From CAVROT01 sp963722905 (lineage in GTDB: Bacteria; Pseudomonadota; Alphaproteobacteria; Rhodobacterales; Rhodobacteraceae), in contig CAVROT010000003.1 in assembly GCA_963722905.1 (NCBI GenBank), positions 62,001 through 126,000 on the forward strand: a stretch of DNA of 64,000 nt, written 5' to 3'. The stretch's first letter is position 1, and each line of letters starts with the position of its first letter. The translations under genes were made by a program, and so were the position numbers. Positions 54,701 through 62,494 of this stretch are shown in pieces. The notes under the pieces were generated by a model. That model saw only the letters and a list, made by a program, of their open reading frames with translations, had not been told where the DNA came from and did no database searches.

Positions 54701-56326
54701 GGGCGGGTTCGTCACCTGGCTGAAGTTCTGCCGGAAGAAATGGCTGAGCGGGCGGTAGGTCTCGCTCAGCACGGCCGAGGGCGTGTCGTCGCCCATGGAG
54801 GCCAGCGTCTCCTTGCCGTCCTCGGCCATGGGGGCCAGGATCTGCTCCAGCTCCTCCATGGTGTAGCCCGCCGCGACCTGACGGCGCCGCAGGTCGTCGC
54901 CGCCGTGCAGCGCCACCTCGGTGACGCCGGCCAGCAGGCCGTCGAGCTCGTTGATCCTGCCGACCCAGTCGCCGAAGGGCTGGGCGGCCGACAGCGCGTC
55001 CTTGACCTCGCGGTCGTGTAGCAGCCGCCCCTCCGCCATGTCGACGGCCAGCATCTGGCCCGGACCCAGTGCGCCCTTCTCGACGACTGTCGCCTCGTCG
55101 ACGGGCACCATACCCGCCTCCGATCCGGCGATGACCAGTCCGTCGCCCGTAACGACGTAGCGCATGGGGCGCAGCCCGTTGCGGTCGAGCCCGGCGCAGA
55201 CCCAGCGCCCGTCCGTCATGGCCAGCGCCGCGGGCCCGTCCCACGGCTCCATCACCGAGTTGCAGTAGGAGTACATGTCGCGCCAGGCCTGCGGCAGCTC
55301 CTCGGCCTGCTTGGACCAGCTTTCGGGCACCATCATCGTCTTGGCCATCGGCGCACTGCGCCCGGCGCGGACCAGCACCTCGAACACCGCGTCCAGCGCG
55401 GCGCTGTCGCTCGAGCCCTGGGCGACGATCGGCTTTATGTCCTCGGCCATGTCGCCGAACGTGCTGGACGCCATGCGGATCTCGTGGCTGCGCATCCAGT
55501 TGAGGTTGCCCTTCAGCGTGTTGATCTCGCCGTTATGGGCCAGCATGCGGAACGGCTGCGCCAGCCACCACTGCGGGAAGGTGTTGGTGGAATAGCGCTG
55601 GTGGTAGATGGCGAAGGCGCTCTCGAACCTCTCGTCCATGAGGTCGGGATAGAACTCGGCCACGTCCTGGGCCAGCATCATGCCCTTGTAGATGATCGAC
55701 CGGCACGAGAGCGAGCAGAGGTACAGTTCCTTCACGCCGACGGCCGCCGCGGCCTTCTCGATCCGGCGGCGGATGACGTAGAGCTCGCGCTCGAACGCCT
55801 CGGGGCCGAGGCCCTTGGCGTCCGAGATCAGGATCTGCTCGATCTCGGGCCGGGTCGCGTTGGCCTTGTCGCCCAGGCAGGCGATGTTCACCGGCACGTG
55901 CCGCCAGCCGTAGATGGTATGGCCCATGCGCAGGACCTCGGTCTCGACGATGGTGCGGCAGGTCTCCTGCGCGCCGAAGTCGGTGCGGGGCAGGAATACC
56001 TGGCCGACGGCCATGATCCGGTCCTCGTGGGGTTCGTGGCCGGTGCGCCGGATCTGGTCGTGGAAGAACGGCACCGGGATCTGCACGTGGATGCCGGCGC
56101 CGTCGCCGGTCTTGCCGTCGGCGTCCACGGCGCCACGATGCCAGACGGCCTTGAGCGCGTCGATCCCGTTCTGCACCACCCGCCGGCTGGCCTTGCCGTC
56201 GATGCTGACCACCAGCCCGACGCCGCAGGACGCATGCTCGTCCGCGGCGCGGTAGAGCGAATTGGCGTCCATCCACGCGCGGCGCTTCGTTTCGGCGGCG
56301 ACCCAGTCGGTATCGAATGTCGTCAT
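51767..56326 (-). CDS. gltB: Glutamate synthase large subunit, two frameshifts in this sequence
   Basis: This is about 1,519 aa once corrected. The N-terminal class II amidotransferase has the nucleophilic Cys after a short propeptide (EHASCGVGLVVS). A central domain, an FMN domain (IKYAGLPWEMGLTEAHQ), a [3Fe-4S] site (CIMVRQCQSNTCPVGVC) and a C-terminal beta-helix follow. The frame changes at about 53945 (one extra base in the expected HARGWLTGGTAGSA) and returns at about 53620-53630 (near GALS-EAHKTLN), so a segment of some 105 residues is in another frame. Both ends match well, suggesting two sequence errors rather than decay. It converts glutamine and 2-oxoglutarate to glutamate with GltD. 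It overlaps the upstream GFA gene by 4 nt. Confidence 0.94.
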   Translation of the reverse strand: MTTFDTDWVAAETKRRAWMDANSLYRAADEHASCGVGLVVSIDGKASRRVVQNGIDALKAVWHRGAVDADGKTGDGAGIHVQIPVPFFHDQIRRTGHEPHEDRIMAVGQVFLPRTDFGAQETCRTIVETEVLRMGHTIYGWRHVPVNIACLGDKANATRPEIEQILISDAKGLGPEAFERELYVIRRRIEKAAAAVGVKELYLCSLSCRSIIYKGMMLAQDVAEFYPDLMDERFESAFAIYHQRYSTNTFPQWWLAQPFRMLAHNGEINTLKGNLNWMRSHEIRMASSTFGDMAEDIKPIVAQGSSDSAALDAVFEVLVRAGRSAPMAKTMMVPESWSKQAEELPQAWRDMYSYCNSVMEPWDGPAALAMTDGRWVCAGLDRNGLRPMRYVVTGDGLVIAGSEAGMVPVDEATVVEKGALGPGQMLAVDMAEGRLLHDREVKDALSAAQPFGDWVGRINELDGLLAGVTEVALHGGDDLRRRQVAAGYTMEELEQILAPMAEDGKETLASMGDDTPSAVLSETYRPLSHFFRQNFSQVTNPPIDSLREYRVMSLKTRFGNLKNVLDESSAQTEILVLDSPFVANAQFDALTAAFNAPSAEIDCTFPVGGGPRTLLDGLARIRAEAEDAVRSGSGHIVLTDRAQDAGRAGMPMILATSAVHSWLTRKGLRTFCSLNVRSAECIDPHYFAVLIGCGATVVNAYLAEDSIADRIDRGLIDGTLTEAVSRYRKAIDAGLLKIMAKMGISVVSSYRGGLNFEAVGLSRALVAEYFPGMQSRISGIGVGGIQRKVEEVHAPRLADRRHRGLRRGHAHRRVLQGPPLGRDPRVGGVEHAHAAGRLRPGLLSDVDAIRRADAVEPAHPPARPAGHQAAGQAGPHHRGREHHRHTQAVRDARHVAGRAQSPEAHKTLNVAMNRIGAKSDSGEGGEDPAHFHPEPNGDNPSAKIKQVASGRFGVTAEYLNQCEELEIKVAQGAKPGEGGQLPGMKVTELIARLRHSTPGVTLISPPPHHDIYSIEDLAQLIYDLKQINPRAKVTVKLVASSGVGTIAAGVAKAKADIILISGHNGGTGASPATSIKYAGLPWEMGLTEAHQVLSMNNLRSRVTLRTDGGLRTGRDIVMAAMLGAEEYGIGTAALIAMGCIMVRQCQSNTCPVGVCTQDPRLRDKFTGNADKVVNLIGFYAQEVREILASIGARSLAEVIGRADLLSQVSRGSAHLDDLDLNPLLITVDGSLGQSYERDKPRNPVPDTLDAEIVRDAERFLKDGEKMQLSYAVSNTQRTVGTRVSSHIVARFGMRDNGLQPDHLHVKLTGSAGQSLGAFAAPGLKIEVSGDANDYVGKGLSGGTIVVRPPMASPLVAGDNTIIGNTVLYGATDGFLFAAGRAGERFAVRNSGARTVIEGCGSNGCEYMTGGVAVILGAIGANFGAGMTGGMAYVYDPRGLSATLLNMETLVTCAVTVDHWAGELRGLIERHHAETRSRRAEGILQHWEEERRHFVQICPREMISRLSVPLGIEDVAVPAE

Positions 56327-56760
56327 GGCGCGTTCCCCCCGTCCACGTGCGGATTGTCCCGTTCGTATTCGTCTTTCGTGATGCGAGGATGGTCCCCGGC
56401 CAGCGCGTATCCGTCCGGCGCGCAGTCGGCATAGACCTCGCGCACCAGCGTCGCGTCTCCCGCGTTGTCGAAAAGGCCCGGCAGCAGTTCGTGCGGGCCA
56501 TCCGCATCCCCACCGACATCGCGCAGCCACAGGGCCGACCCGCAGACCTCGCACCAGGCCCGTTCCGAGAACGGAGAGGACCGATAGATCCTGACCGGGC
56601 CGGTGACGACCACGCGCGTCCCGTCGATCCCCATCTGGACACCCCCGGACCAGCGTCGGCACATCTCGCAATGGCACGCGCTGATCCCGCCCGCCAGCAA
56701 GGCGCTGATCCGCACCGCGCCGCATAGGCAGCGGCCCTCCTGCGCTTCGGCGTACGTCAT
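56323..56760 (-). CDS. GFA-family (CENP-V/GFA domain) zinc-binding protein 1
   Basis: This is a 145-aa GFA fold. Zinc cysteines are visible in GRCLCGAV, CHCEMCRRWSGG and CEVCGSALW. The domain is named after glutathione-dependent formaldehyde-activating enzyme, but most members have unknown function. Its stop overlaps the gltB start by 4 nt, so it is translationally coupled to glutamate synthase. It is a paralogue of the next gene. Confidence 0.87.
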   Translation of the reverse strand: MTYAEAQEGRCLCGAVRISALLAGGISACHCEMCRRWSGGVQMGIDGTRVVVTGPVRIYRSSPFSERAWCEVCGSALWLRDVGGDADGPHELLPGLFDNAGDATLVREVYADCAPDGYALAGDHPRITKDEYERDNPHVDGGNAP

Positions 56761-56809
56761 GCGCGACCCTCCGGCACCTGCCGGCGACGCCCGGACCAGG
56801 TGGGCCCGC

Positions 56810-57250
56810 TCACGCGTCGCCGCCTCCGACCATCGCCAACAGCTCGGCCTCGGTCATGCGGGTGCGATCCCCGGCGAAGGCGTGACCGGCGGGCTTGTGG
56901 TCGATGAAGACCTCGGTCTTCAACTCCAGCCCGTCCAGGCTGTCGAGCATGCCGGCGCTCAGCGACATCATGCCCTGGTTGGGTCCGGGCATGGTCAGCT
57001 TCCAGTAGAGGGATGACCCACAGGTGTCGCAGAACGCCCGTTCGGCCCAGTCGGAGCTGCGAAAGGTGCGGATATGCTGCGTCCCGCCGAACGAGACCCG
57101 GTCCCCGGTCGTCTGCACCCCCATCTCGATGCCGCCGGACCAGCGGCGGCACATGGCGCAGTGGCAGGCACCGTAGCCATCCGGCACCGCGTCCAGCGCA
57201 ACTGTCACCGCGCCGCAGAGGCAGCGGCCCGTCGTCCTCGGATCCGTCAT
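56810..57250 (-). CDS. GFA-family zinc-binding protein 2
   Basis: This is a 146-aa paralogue of the preceding GFA protein: GRCLCGAV, CHCAMCRRWSGGIEMGV, CDTCGSSLYWKL, then VFIDHKPAGHAFAGD. The two are clearly related by tandem duplication but differ in the C-terminal half. It lies between gltD (13-bp gap) and GFA 1 (49 bp), so both GFA genes sit within the glutamate synthase operon. Function unknown. Confidence 0.87.
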   Translation of the reverse strand: MTDPRTTGRCLCGAVTVALDAVPDGYGACHCAMCRRWSGGIEMGVQTTGDRVSFGGTQHIRTFRSSDWAERAFCDTCGSSLYWKLTMPGPNQGMMSLSAGMLDSLDGLELKTEVFIDHKPAGHAFAGDRTRMTEAELLAMVGGGDA

Positions 57251-57263
57251 GCCGACCCTCCCC

Positions 57264-58697
57264 TCATTCCGCGGCGATGGCCGTCGCCGCGGCGAACCGC
57301 GCCAGCATCGCCTCGGCGGCCTCGCGCCCGTCGCGGATGGCCCAGACCACGAGGGAGGCGCCGCGCTGGATGTCGCCGCAGGCGTAGACCCCGTCCAGCG
57401 ACGTCTCGTGGCTGCGGAAATCGGCGATGACGGTGCCCCAGCGCGAGACCTCCAGCCCCTCGACGCCCCAGAGGCGCGGCAGATCCTCGGGCTCGAATCC
57501 CAGTGCCTTCACCACGAGGTCGGCGTCCTCGGCATAGTCCGACCCCTCGATCAGCTCGGGCATCTGGCGCCCGGTCGCATCGGCCGCGCCCAGACGCATC
57601 CGCTGCACCATGACGCCGCTCACCGCGTCGCCGACGAACCCCTTGGGCGCGGACAGCCACACGAACTCGACCCCCTCTTCCTCGGCGTTGGCGACCTCGC
57701 GCTGGCTGCCGGGCATGTTGCCCCGGTCGCGCCGGTAGAGGCACTTGACGCTGGCCGCGCCCTGCCGGACGGCGGTGCGCACGCAGTCCATCGCGGTGTC
57801 GCCGCCGCCGATCACGACGACGCGCTTGCCGGCCGCGTCCAGCGCGCCGCTGTCGAAAGCGGGCACCGCATCGCCGAAGGACTTGCGGTTGCTGGCGGTC
57901 AGGAAGTCGATGGCGGCCACGATCCCCTCGGCGCCCACGCCGGGCGCCTGCAGGTCGCGGGTCTTGTAGACGCCGGTGGCGATCAGCACCGCGTCATGGG
58001 CGCCGCGGACCTCGTCCCACGCGATGTCGACGCCCACGTCGCAGTTCAGCCGGAAGGCGACGCCGCCCTCCTCAAGCTGGCGGACGCGGCGCATCACCAC
58101 GTCCTTCTCCAGCTTGAAGCCGGGGATGCCGTAGGTCATGAGCCCGCCCGCGCGGTCGTAGCGGTCATAGACGGTGACCTGCACGCCGGCGCGGCGCAGC
58201 AGGTCGGCGGCGGCCAGCCCGCCGGGGCCGGCACCGACGATGCCTACGCTTTCGCCCCGCTCGCCCGCGTTGGAGATCGGCGCGACCCAGCCTTCCTCCC
58301 ACGCGGTGTCGGTCACGTACTTTTCGACCGACCCGATGGTGACGGTGCCGTGGCCCGACTGCTCGATCACGCAGTTGCCTTCGCACAGCCGGTCCTGCGG
58401 GCAGATGCGGCCGCAGATCTCGGGGAAGGTGTTGGTGGCCTGCGCCACGTCGTAGGCCTCGCGCAGACGGCCCTCTGCCGTGAGGCGCAACCAGTCGGGA
58501 ATATTGTTGTGCAGCGGACAGTGCGACTGGCAATAGGGCACGCCGCACTGGCTGCACCGGCCCGCCTGATCGGCAGCCTTGTCCGGGTCGAATTCGTCGT
58601 AGATCTCGGCAAAGTCGCCGCGGCGCAGGTCCGGCGGACGCTTGTCGGGCATGTCCCGCCCAAGGTCGACGAAGCGCAGCATCCTGTCACCGGCCAT
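57264..58697 (-). CDS. gltD: Glutamate synthase small subunit
   Basis: This is 477 aa. N-terminal cysteines for two [4Fe-4S] clusters: CSQCGVPYCQSHCPLHN and CGRICPQDRLCEGNC. FAD site GIVGAGPGGLAAADLL, NADPH site VIGGGDTAMDCVR, and C-terminal YACGDIQRGASLVVWAIRDGR. It passes electrons from NADPH to GltB. gltD comes first, then the two GFA genes, then gltB. The start ATG 58697 follows GGGGG upstream at a good distance. Confidence 0.96.
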   Translation of the reverse strand: MAGDRMLRFVDLGRDMPDKRPPDLRRGDFAEIYDEFDPDKAADQAGRCSQCGVPYCQSHCPLHNNIPDWLRLTAEGRLREAYDVAQATNTFPEICGRICPQDRLCEGNCVIEQSGHGTVTIGSVEKYVTDTAWEEGWVAPISNAGERGESVGIVGAGPGGLAAADLLRRAGVQVTVYDRYDRAGGLMTYGIPGFKLEKDVVMRRVRQLEEGGVAFRLNCDVGVDIAWDEVRGAHDAVLIATGVYKTRDLQAPGVGAEGIVAAIDFLTASNRKSFGDAVPAFDSGALDAAGKRVVVIGGGDTAMDCVRTAVRQGAASVKCLYRRDRGNMPGSQREVANAEEEGVEFVWLSAPKGFVGDAVSGVMVQRMRLGAADATGRQMPELIEGSDYAEDADLVVKALGFEPEDLPRLWGVEGLEVSRWGTVIADFRSHETSLDGVYACGDIQRGASLVVWAIRDGREAAEAMLARFAAATAIAAE

Positions 58698-58910
58698 GAC
58701 CGTTCCCCCCTCGATAGCCCTGACGCCTTAGCGGCCGTGGGCGGATGATAAAAGACAGCTATACTGACCCATTTCAGGCGTCCGATGGCAGTCGGTACCA
58801 AGATGCTGCCATGATCGCAGCGGATAGATCTCAGACCGGACCTATAATGCCGCTTTCGCAGGCGTCGGAGGCTGATAGGTTCCGATCGAATCAAGATCGG
58901 CGCAACCCGG

Positions 58911-59714
58911 ATGACCCTGTTCCACATCGTCCTCGTCGCCCTGATTCAGGGTGTGACCGAGTTCCTGCCCGTCTCCTCCTCCGGCCACCTGATCCTTCTG
59001 CCGCTGCTGACCGACATGCCCGACCAGGGACAGGTGATCGACGTCGCAGTCCATGTGGGCACATTGGGCGCGGTAGTTCTCTACTTCTGGCGGGATGTCG
59101 CGCTGGCTGCTGGCGGCACGCTGCGCCTGCTGCGCGGCAAGGTCGATACGCGCGGCGCGTTCCTTGCGCTCTGCCTCGCTGTCGCAACTGTACCGGTGGT
59201 CGTCGCCGGGCTGGTCCTGAATCTCACCGGGCTGGACGACGCGATGCGGTCGGTGGCCGTCATCGGCTGGGCGATGCTGGGCTTTGGCCTGGTCCTGTGG
59301 TGGGCCGACCGACGCGGCGCGACGGACCGCCGGGCCGAAAGCTGGACGCTGCGCCACGCCGCCATCATGGGGCTTTGGCAGGCGGTCGCCCTGATCCCGG
59401 GCACGTCGCGGTCCGGGATCACCATCACCGCCGCGCGCCTGCTGGGCTACGACCGCGCAGACGGCGCCCGGCTGGCCATGCTGATGTCGATCCCGACGAT
59501 CCTCGCCTCGGGCCTGCTGCTGGGGGTCGAGGTCGCGGCGTCGGCCGATGCGGCTGCCGCGCGCGACGGGGCCGTCGCCGCGGCACTGGCCTTCGTCGCG
59601 GCACTGGCCGCGTTGGCCGTCATGATGAGGCTGCTGAGGTCGGTCAGCTTCACGCCCTACGTGATCTACCGCGTGATCCTGGGCCTGATCCTGCTGGCGA
59701 TCGCCTACGGCTGA
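58911..59714 (+). CDS. uppP: Undecaprenyl-diphosphate phosphatase
   Basis: This is 267 aa with about eight membrane helices. The two signature motifs are GVTEFLPVSSSGHL (17-30, catalytic Glu/Ser) and the PGTSRSGITI loop near 164-173 (Arg). It recycles the lipid carrier of cell-wall synthesis and gives bacitracin tolerance. The 3' end overlaps the convergent NDUFA9-like gene by 10 bp. Divergent from gltD. Confidence 0.95.
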   Translation: MTLFHIVLVALIQGVTEFLPVSSSGHLILLPLLTDMPDQGQVIDVAVHVGTLGAVVLYFWRDVALAAGGTLRLLRGKVDTRGAFLALCLAVATVPVVVAGLVLNLTGLDDAMRSVAVIGWAMLGFGLVLWWADRRGATDRRAESWTLRHAAIMGLWQAVALIPGTSRSGITITAARLLGYDRADGARLAMLMSIPTILASGLLLGVEVAASADAAAARDGAVAAALAFVAALAALAVMMRLLRSVSFTPYVIYRVILGLILLAIAYG

Positions 59715-60688
59715 CGCAGGTTCTTCGCGCTGTCCTTGATGGCCGCGTACTGGCCCGAGGCGCGGAACCGCCACAGGTAGTCGGGCAGCACCGTCTCCAG
59801 CGGCGTCGGCGCGATGCCGAGATCGGCAAAGGTCATCGCCGCGTCGCGCACGACATTGTCGCGGCGCAGATTGCGGACCTGGTCGCGCGTCAGAGGTCCC
59901 GTGACGATGCCGAACGTCGCCCGACCCAGAAGGTCGAAGCCCGCGCCCATGACGGAGGCGATCCAGAACGGCACGTTCAGCACCGCGCGGCGGCGGCCGA
60001 TCACCGTCAGCATCTCATCCATCATCTGGCGGAACGTCATGACCTCCGGGCCGCCCAGCTCATAGATACCGCCCGGGGCGACGCCCGTCGCGCAAAGCTC
60101 GGCCGCATGGGCCACGTCTCCGACGTAGACCGGCTGGAACCGCGTGCCGGCCCCGACGACCGGCAGAACCGGAGCGCCGCGCGCCATCTTGGCGAAGCGG
60201 TTGAAGAACGCGTCCTCGGCACCGAAGACGATGGAAGGGCGCAGGATCGCCGCACCCGGGAACGCCTCCAGCACCGCGCGTTCGCCCCGGCCCTTGCTGG
60301 CGGCATAGCCGCTGCGGCTGTCCGGATCGGCCCCGATGGCAGAAATCAGTACCAGCCGGGCCACGCCCTCCTCGACGGCGATCCGGGCGATCCGGACGGC
60401 GCCATCGTCCTGGACGGCACCGAAACCCTGACGCCGCGTCTCGGCCAGCAGACCCACGCAGTTCACGACGGCATCCGCTCCGCGAAGGACCGCGCGCACG
60501 CTGTCGTCGTCGCGGATGTTTGCAAAGATCGGCTCGACCTGCCCGACGACACCGTAGGTCCGCACGAAGGGCGCCAGCTCGGGGCGGCGCACGGCGACCC
60601 GGACGCGCCAGCCGGCCCGCGCCATTCGCCGTGTAACGTAGCGCCCGACGAAGCCGGAACCGCCGAAGATCGTGACCAATCCTGCCAT
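59705..60688 (-). CDS. Complex I NDUFA9-subunit-like NAD(P)-binding protein
   Basis: This is a 327-aa extended-SDR-like protein: TIFGGSGFVGRYVTRRMARAG (nucleotide loop), VNCVGLLAETRRQGF, LVLISAIGADPDS, PSIVFGAEDAFFNRFA. In alphaproteobacteria this family is called complex I NDUFA9 subunit-like; catalytic Tyr-Lys is not clear (SGYAASKGRGE could hold it). It may bind NADPH structurally. Downstream it is convergent with uppP, and tRNA-Leu lies beyond its 5' side. Confidence 0.87.
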   Translation of the reverse strand: MAGLVTIFGGSGFVGRYVTRRMARAGWRVRVAVRRPELAPFVRTYGVVGQVEPIFANIRDDDSVRAVLRGADAVVNCVGLLAETRRQGFGAVQDDGAVRIARIAVEEGVARLVLISAIGADPDSRSGYAASKGRGERAVLEAFPGAAILRPSIVFGAEDAFFNRFAKMARGAPVLPVVGAGTRFQPVYVGDVAHAAELCATGVAPGGIYELGGPEVMTFRQMMDEMLTVIGRRRAVLNVPFWIASVMGAGFDLLGRATFGIVTGPLTRDQVRNLRRDNVVRDAAMTFADLGIAPTPLETVLPDYLWRFRASGQYAAIKDSAKNLRQP

Positions 60689-60817
60689 CGGGTCCTCACA
60701 GCCTCTCGGTCCCGTCGGTCTAGGCGCGCCCCTCCAACCGCACAAGCCGCAATTCGCCGCCAGCCGCCCGTTGACACCCCATCGCGGCCCCCGTAAGGCA
60801 CGGCGTCACGACGACGG

Positions 60818-60903
60818 GCCCAGGTGGCGGAATGGTAGACGCGCTAGCTTCAGGTGCTAGTACTGGCAACGGTGTGGAGGTTCGAGTCCTCTCCTGGGCA
60901 CCA
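60818..60903 (+). tRNA. tRNA-Leu (anticodon CAG)
   Basis: Acceptor arms GCCCAGG (60818-60824) and CCTGGGC (60893-60899) pair fully, followed by A and an encoded CCA (60901-60903). The anticodon stem CTAGC/GCTAG frames the loop TTCAGGT, giving anticodon CAG (reads CUG). A long variable arm (TACTGGCAACGGTGT region) marks a class II leucine tRNA. GTTCGAGTCCT forms the T arm. Lower-GC sequence begins right after its 3' end. Confidence 0.97.
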
Positions 60904-60908
60904 TATGT

Positions 60909-60991
60909 ATGACGTAAGCCGTTGTTTTTGGCATGAAAAACTTCCGAAGTAGTTTTGGCTTGTCCCCCTGGATATCTACCTTTTACGTCAT
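60909..60991. repeat. 9-bp inverted repeat after tRNA-Leu
   Basis: ATGACGTAA (60909-60917) and TTACGTCAT (60983-60991) are exact inverses, about 65 bp apart. The space between is AT-richer than the surrounding genome. It could be a protein-binding pair at an integration site or a hairpin. Confidence 0.55.
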
Positions 60992-61035
60992 GCTGGACGG
61001 GCAAGGTTCCGTGTTTCCGCTCGCCTAGCCGCCAG

Positions 61036-61470
61036 TCAGGCCACGTTTGGCGGTTCGGAAACGTTCAGACGTAATCCAAGTGTTTCCTGGCTGTGCCCGA
61101 CGATGCGGGCCAATGCTTTACACTCACTTCCAGAAAGGCCAGCCTTGGCGAGTGCCGCGTGAATGCCGCCCGTCTGGTCCTTGGGGATAAAGCCCAGAGT
61201 TTTTCCTTTGTGAACCACCCTTATCGCGTTAGGATCATATTGATTCTTCGGGTCTGGTATGAGTGAAACCAAGAAATTGCCGCTGTGGTCACTTCCAAAC
61301 GATTTTTCGGTCGTTTTGACAGCATCCTGATAATTAGAGGTTCCGGCGACCTTCAGGTTGAAGTCGCCATCGCCTTTTAAGCGGCGCACCCTGTCAGGGT
61401 TCGGGGGCTTGCGAATCTCGCGCTCTTCAGCTGCACCGCCCCCAACCAGTGCTTTGAGAAATCCAAACAT
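61036..61470 (-). CDS. HIRAN-domain protein
   Basis: This is 144 aa. After a short helical lead (MFGFLKALVGGG) and a basic segment comes a single HIRAN domain (about 36-140): FNLKVAGTSNYQ, FLVSLIPDPKNQYDPNAIRVV, KGKTLGFIPKD. HIRAN domains bind DNA 3' ends or stalled forks in helicases; here it is free-standing, without nuclease or helicase. Its base composition is clearly lower in GC than the window average, with AT-rich codons (AAA, AAT, GAT), suggesting horizontal origin. It starts beside tRNA-Leu, a common integration site. Function unknown. Confidence 0.82.
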   Translation of the reverse strand: MFGFLKALVGGGAAEEREIRKPPNPDRVRRLKGDGDFNLKVAGTSNYQDAVKTTEKSFGSDHSGNFLVSLIPDPKNQYDPNAIRVVHKGKTLGFIPKDQTGGIHAALAKAGLSGSECKALARIVGHSQETLGLRLNVSEPPNVA

Positions 61471-61690
61471 TTTGCCCCAAATGCTTGCTTAGAGCGCACG
61501 TTAACACAAATGCCGTTACTGTTCAGTCTGAATTATCTGCGGCATTCACGGCCTGTCACAGCTTCCAGCTTCACGCGAAGGTAGAAGGCCAGCGACCAAG
61601 CTTCTGCCCAAGGCCCACCCCGCGTATCGGGGGCAGTTCGCGCGTGACAGCTTCCAGGGGGCTGGGTTGCCACAGGCGCAGCCCGAGCGC

Positions 61691-61789
61691 CTAATGCAAG
61701 GCAATCACGTCAGCAGCCCGAAAGGCGTTCACGGCTTCGGGGGTGATGCGATGGGGTCGGCCTTTCACGGCCCGTCGCCTAGTCGGCAT
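61691..61789 (-). CDS. Candidate 32-aa protein
   Basis: ATG 61789 has AAAGGGGG about 7 nt upstream. The peptide MPTRRRAVKGRPHRITPEAV continues with NAFRAADVIALH and stops at 61691. The RITPEAVxAFRAAD segment resembles short basic proteins often found scattered in Rhodobacteraceae genomes. It may be a genuine microprotein or the head of a truncated gene. Confidence 0.4.
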   Translation of the reverse strand: MPTRRRAVKGRPHRITPEAVNAFRAADVIALH

Positions 61790-61903
61790 CGCCGCCCCCT
61801 TTCTGTTTGGGTAGCCCAAAAGCATCTGCTGCCCAAGGTCCGCCGCGCTGTCGACGAGACGACCCTCGAGGTCCGCGCAGCCGGGCTCACCGGCAGCGGC
61901 GTC

Positions 61904-61933
61904 GGCCCCTCCCGGCAGGGCCCCTCCCGGCAG
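61904..61933. repeat. 15-bp tandem duplication
   Basis: GGCCCCTCCCGGCAG occurs twice in direct succession (61904-61918, 61919-61933), 20 bp before the 44-nt palindrome. Confidence 0.85.
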
Positions 61934-61953
61934 ATTGCTTCGCGATCGCCTGA

Positions 61954-61997
61954 CCATTGCCCTGTCGGGCATGCTTGCATGCCCGACAGGGCAATGG
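61954..61997. repeat. Perfect 44-nt palindrome (21-bp arms)
   Basis: Left arm CCATTGCCCTGTCGGGCATG plus one C, spacer TT, and a right arm that is its exact reverse complement. It can form a 21-bp stem. No T-tract follows. It lies about 500 bp before the ABC ATPase gene and about 480 bp from the HIRAN gene start. Its use is unknown. Confidence 0.85.
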
Positions 61998-62197
61998 ATG
62001 GGCCCGTGCGGCCCGGCCTGCCCGGCCGGATCCCCAAGGGCGGGCAGATGGCGTCGGTCCCTGCGGACGGGGCCTGCGATACCGTTCGCCGGCGGGCTCG
62101 AACGGTCGTCCATCGGCCCCGGACCGATGGCGCCGCGATGCCTCACCTCCGATCGCCGGACCGCCGAACTCCGGGCCCGCATCCACTGCCCCCTCTC

Positions 62198-62216
62198 GCA
62201 CATGCCGGGCATGTGC
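62198..62216. repeat. 19-nt palindrome (9-bp arms)
   Basis: GCACATGCC, one G, then GGCATGTGC: a perfect inverted repeat, about 200 bp after the 44-nt palindrome and sharing its GGGCATG core. Confidence 0.8.
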
Positions 62217-62494
62217 TGCCGGGCAGCGGGCAGGGTCATGCGCAGCAGGGTCCCGGGAGGGGCCGCCCCCGACCGTTTCACCGCCCCGGGCATCCCCGTT
62301 ACGCGACCCGTCGGCTGACCCCGACCGGGCAAGAAAACGCTCGCAACTCGGGCGCTCCGCGCGAATTGGCCAGATGTCGGCCCCCGCGAAATATGCCATT
62401 CCCGGCGACGTGCATACGAATGCAAAAAATCGTTGCGAAGAACATCATGCTGGTCGACAGTGGTGGCACCGTACGCACCGGGGGGGTCGGGCCG

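Larger units (their letters stand above)
61471..62494. other. Gene-poor 1-kb stretch with palindromes
   Basis: Between the HIRAN gene and the second ABC ATPase no standard gene is seen. It holds a possible 32-codon ORF (61691-61789), a 15-bp tandem repeat (61904-61933), a perfect 44-nt palindrome (61954-61997) and a 19-nt palindrome (62198-62216). Long open frames are GC artefacts. The ABC operon promoter should lie near the right end, where AT-richer sequence (about 62385-62455) occurs. Confidence 0.6.

Noticed and set aside
61887..62399. 170-codon minus-strand frame in the gene-poor stretch
   Set aside because: It crosses both palindromes and the tandem repeat and is Arg/Gly/Pro-rich without motif or start signal.
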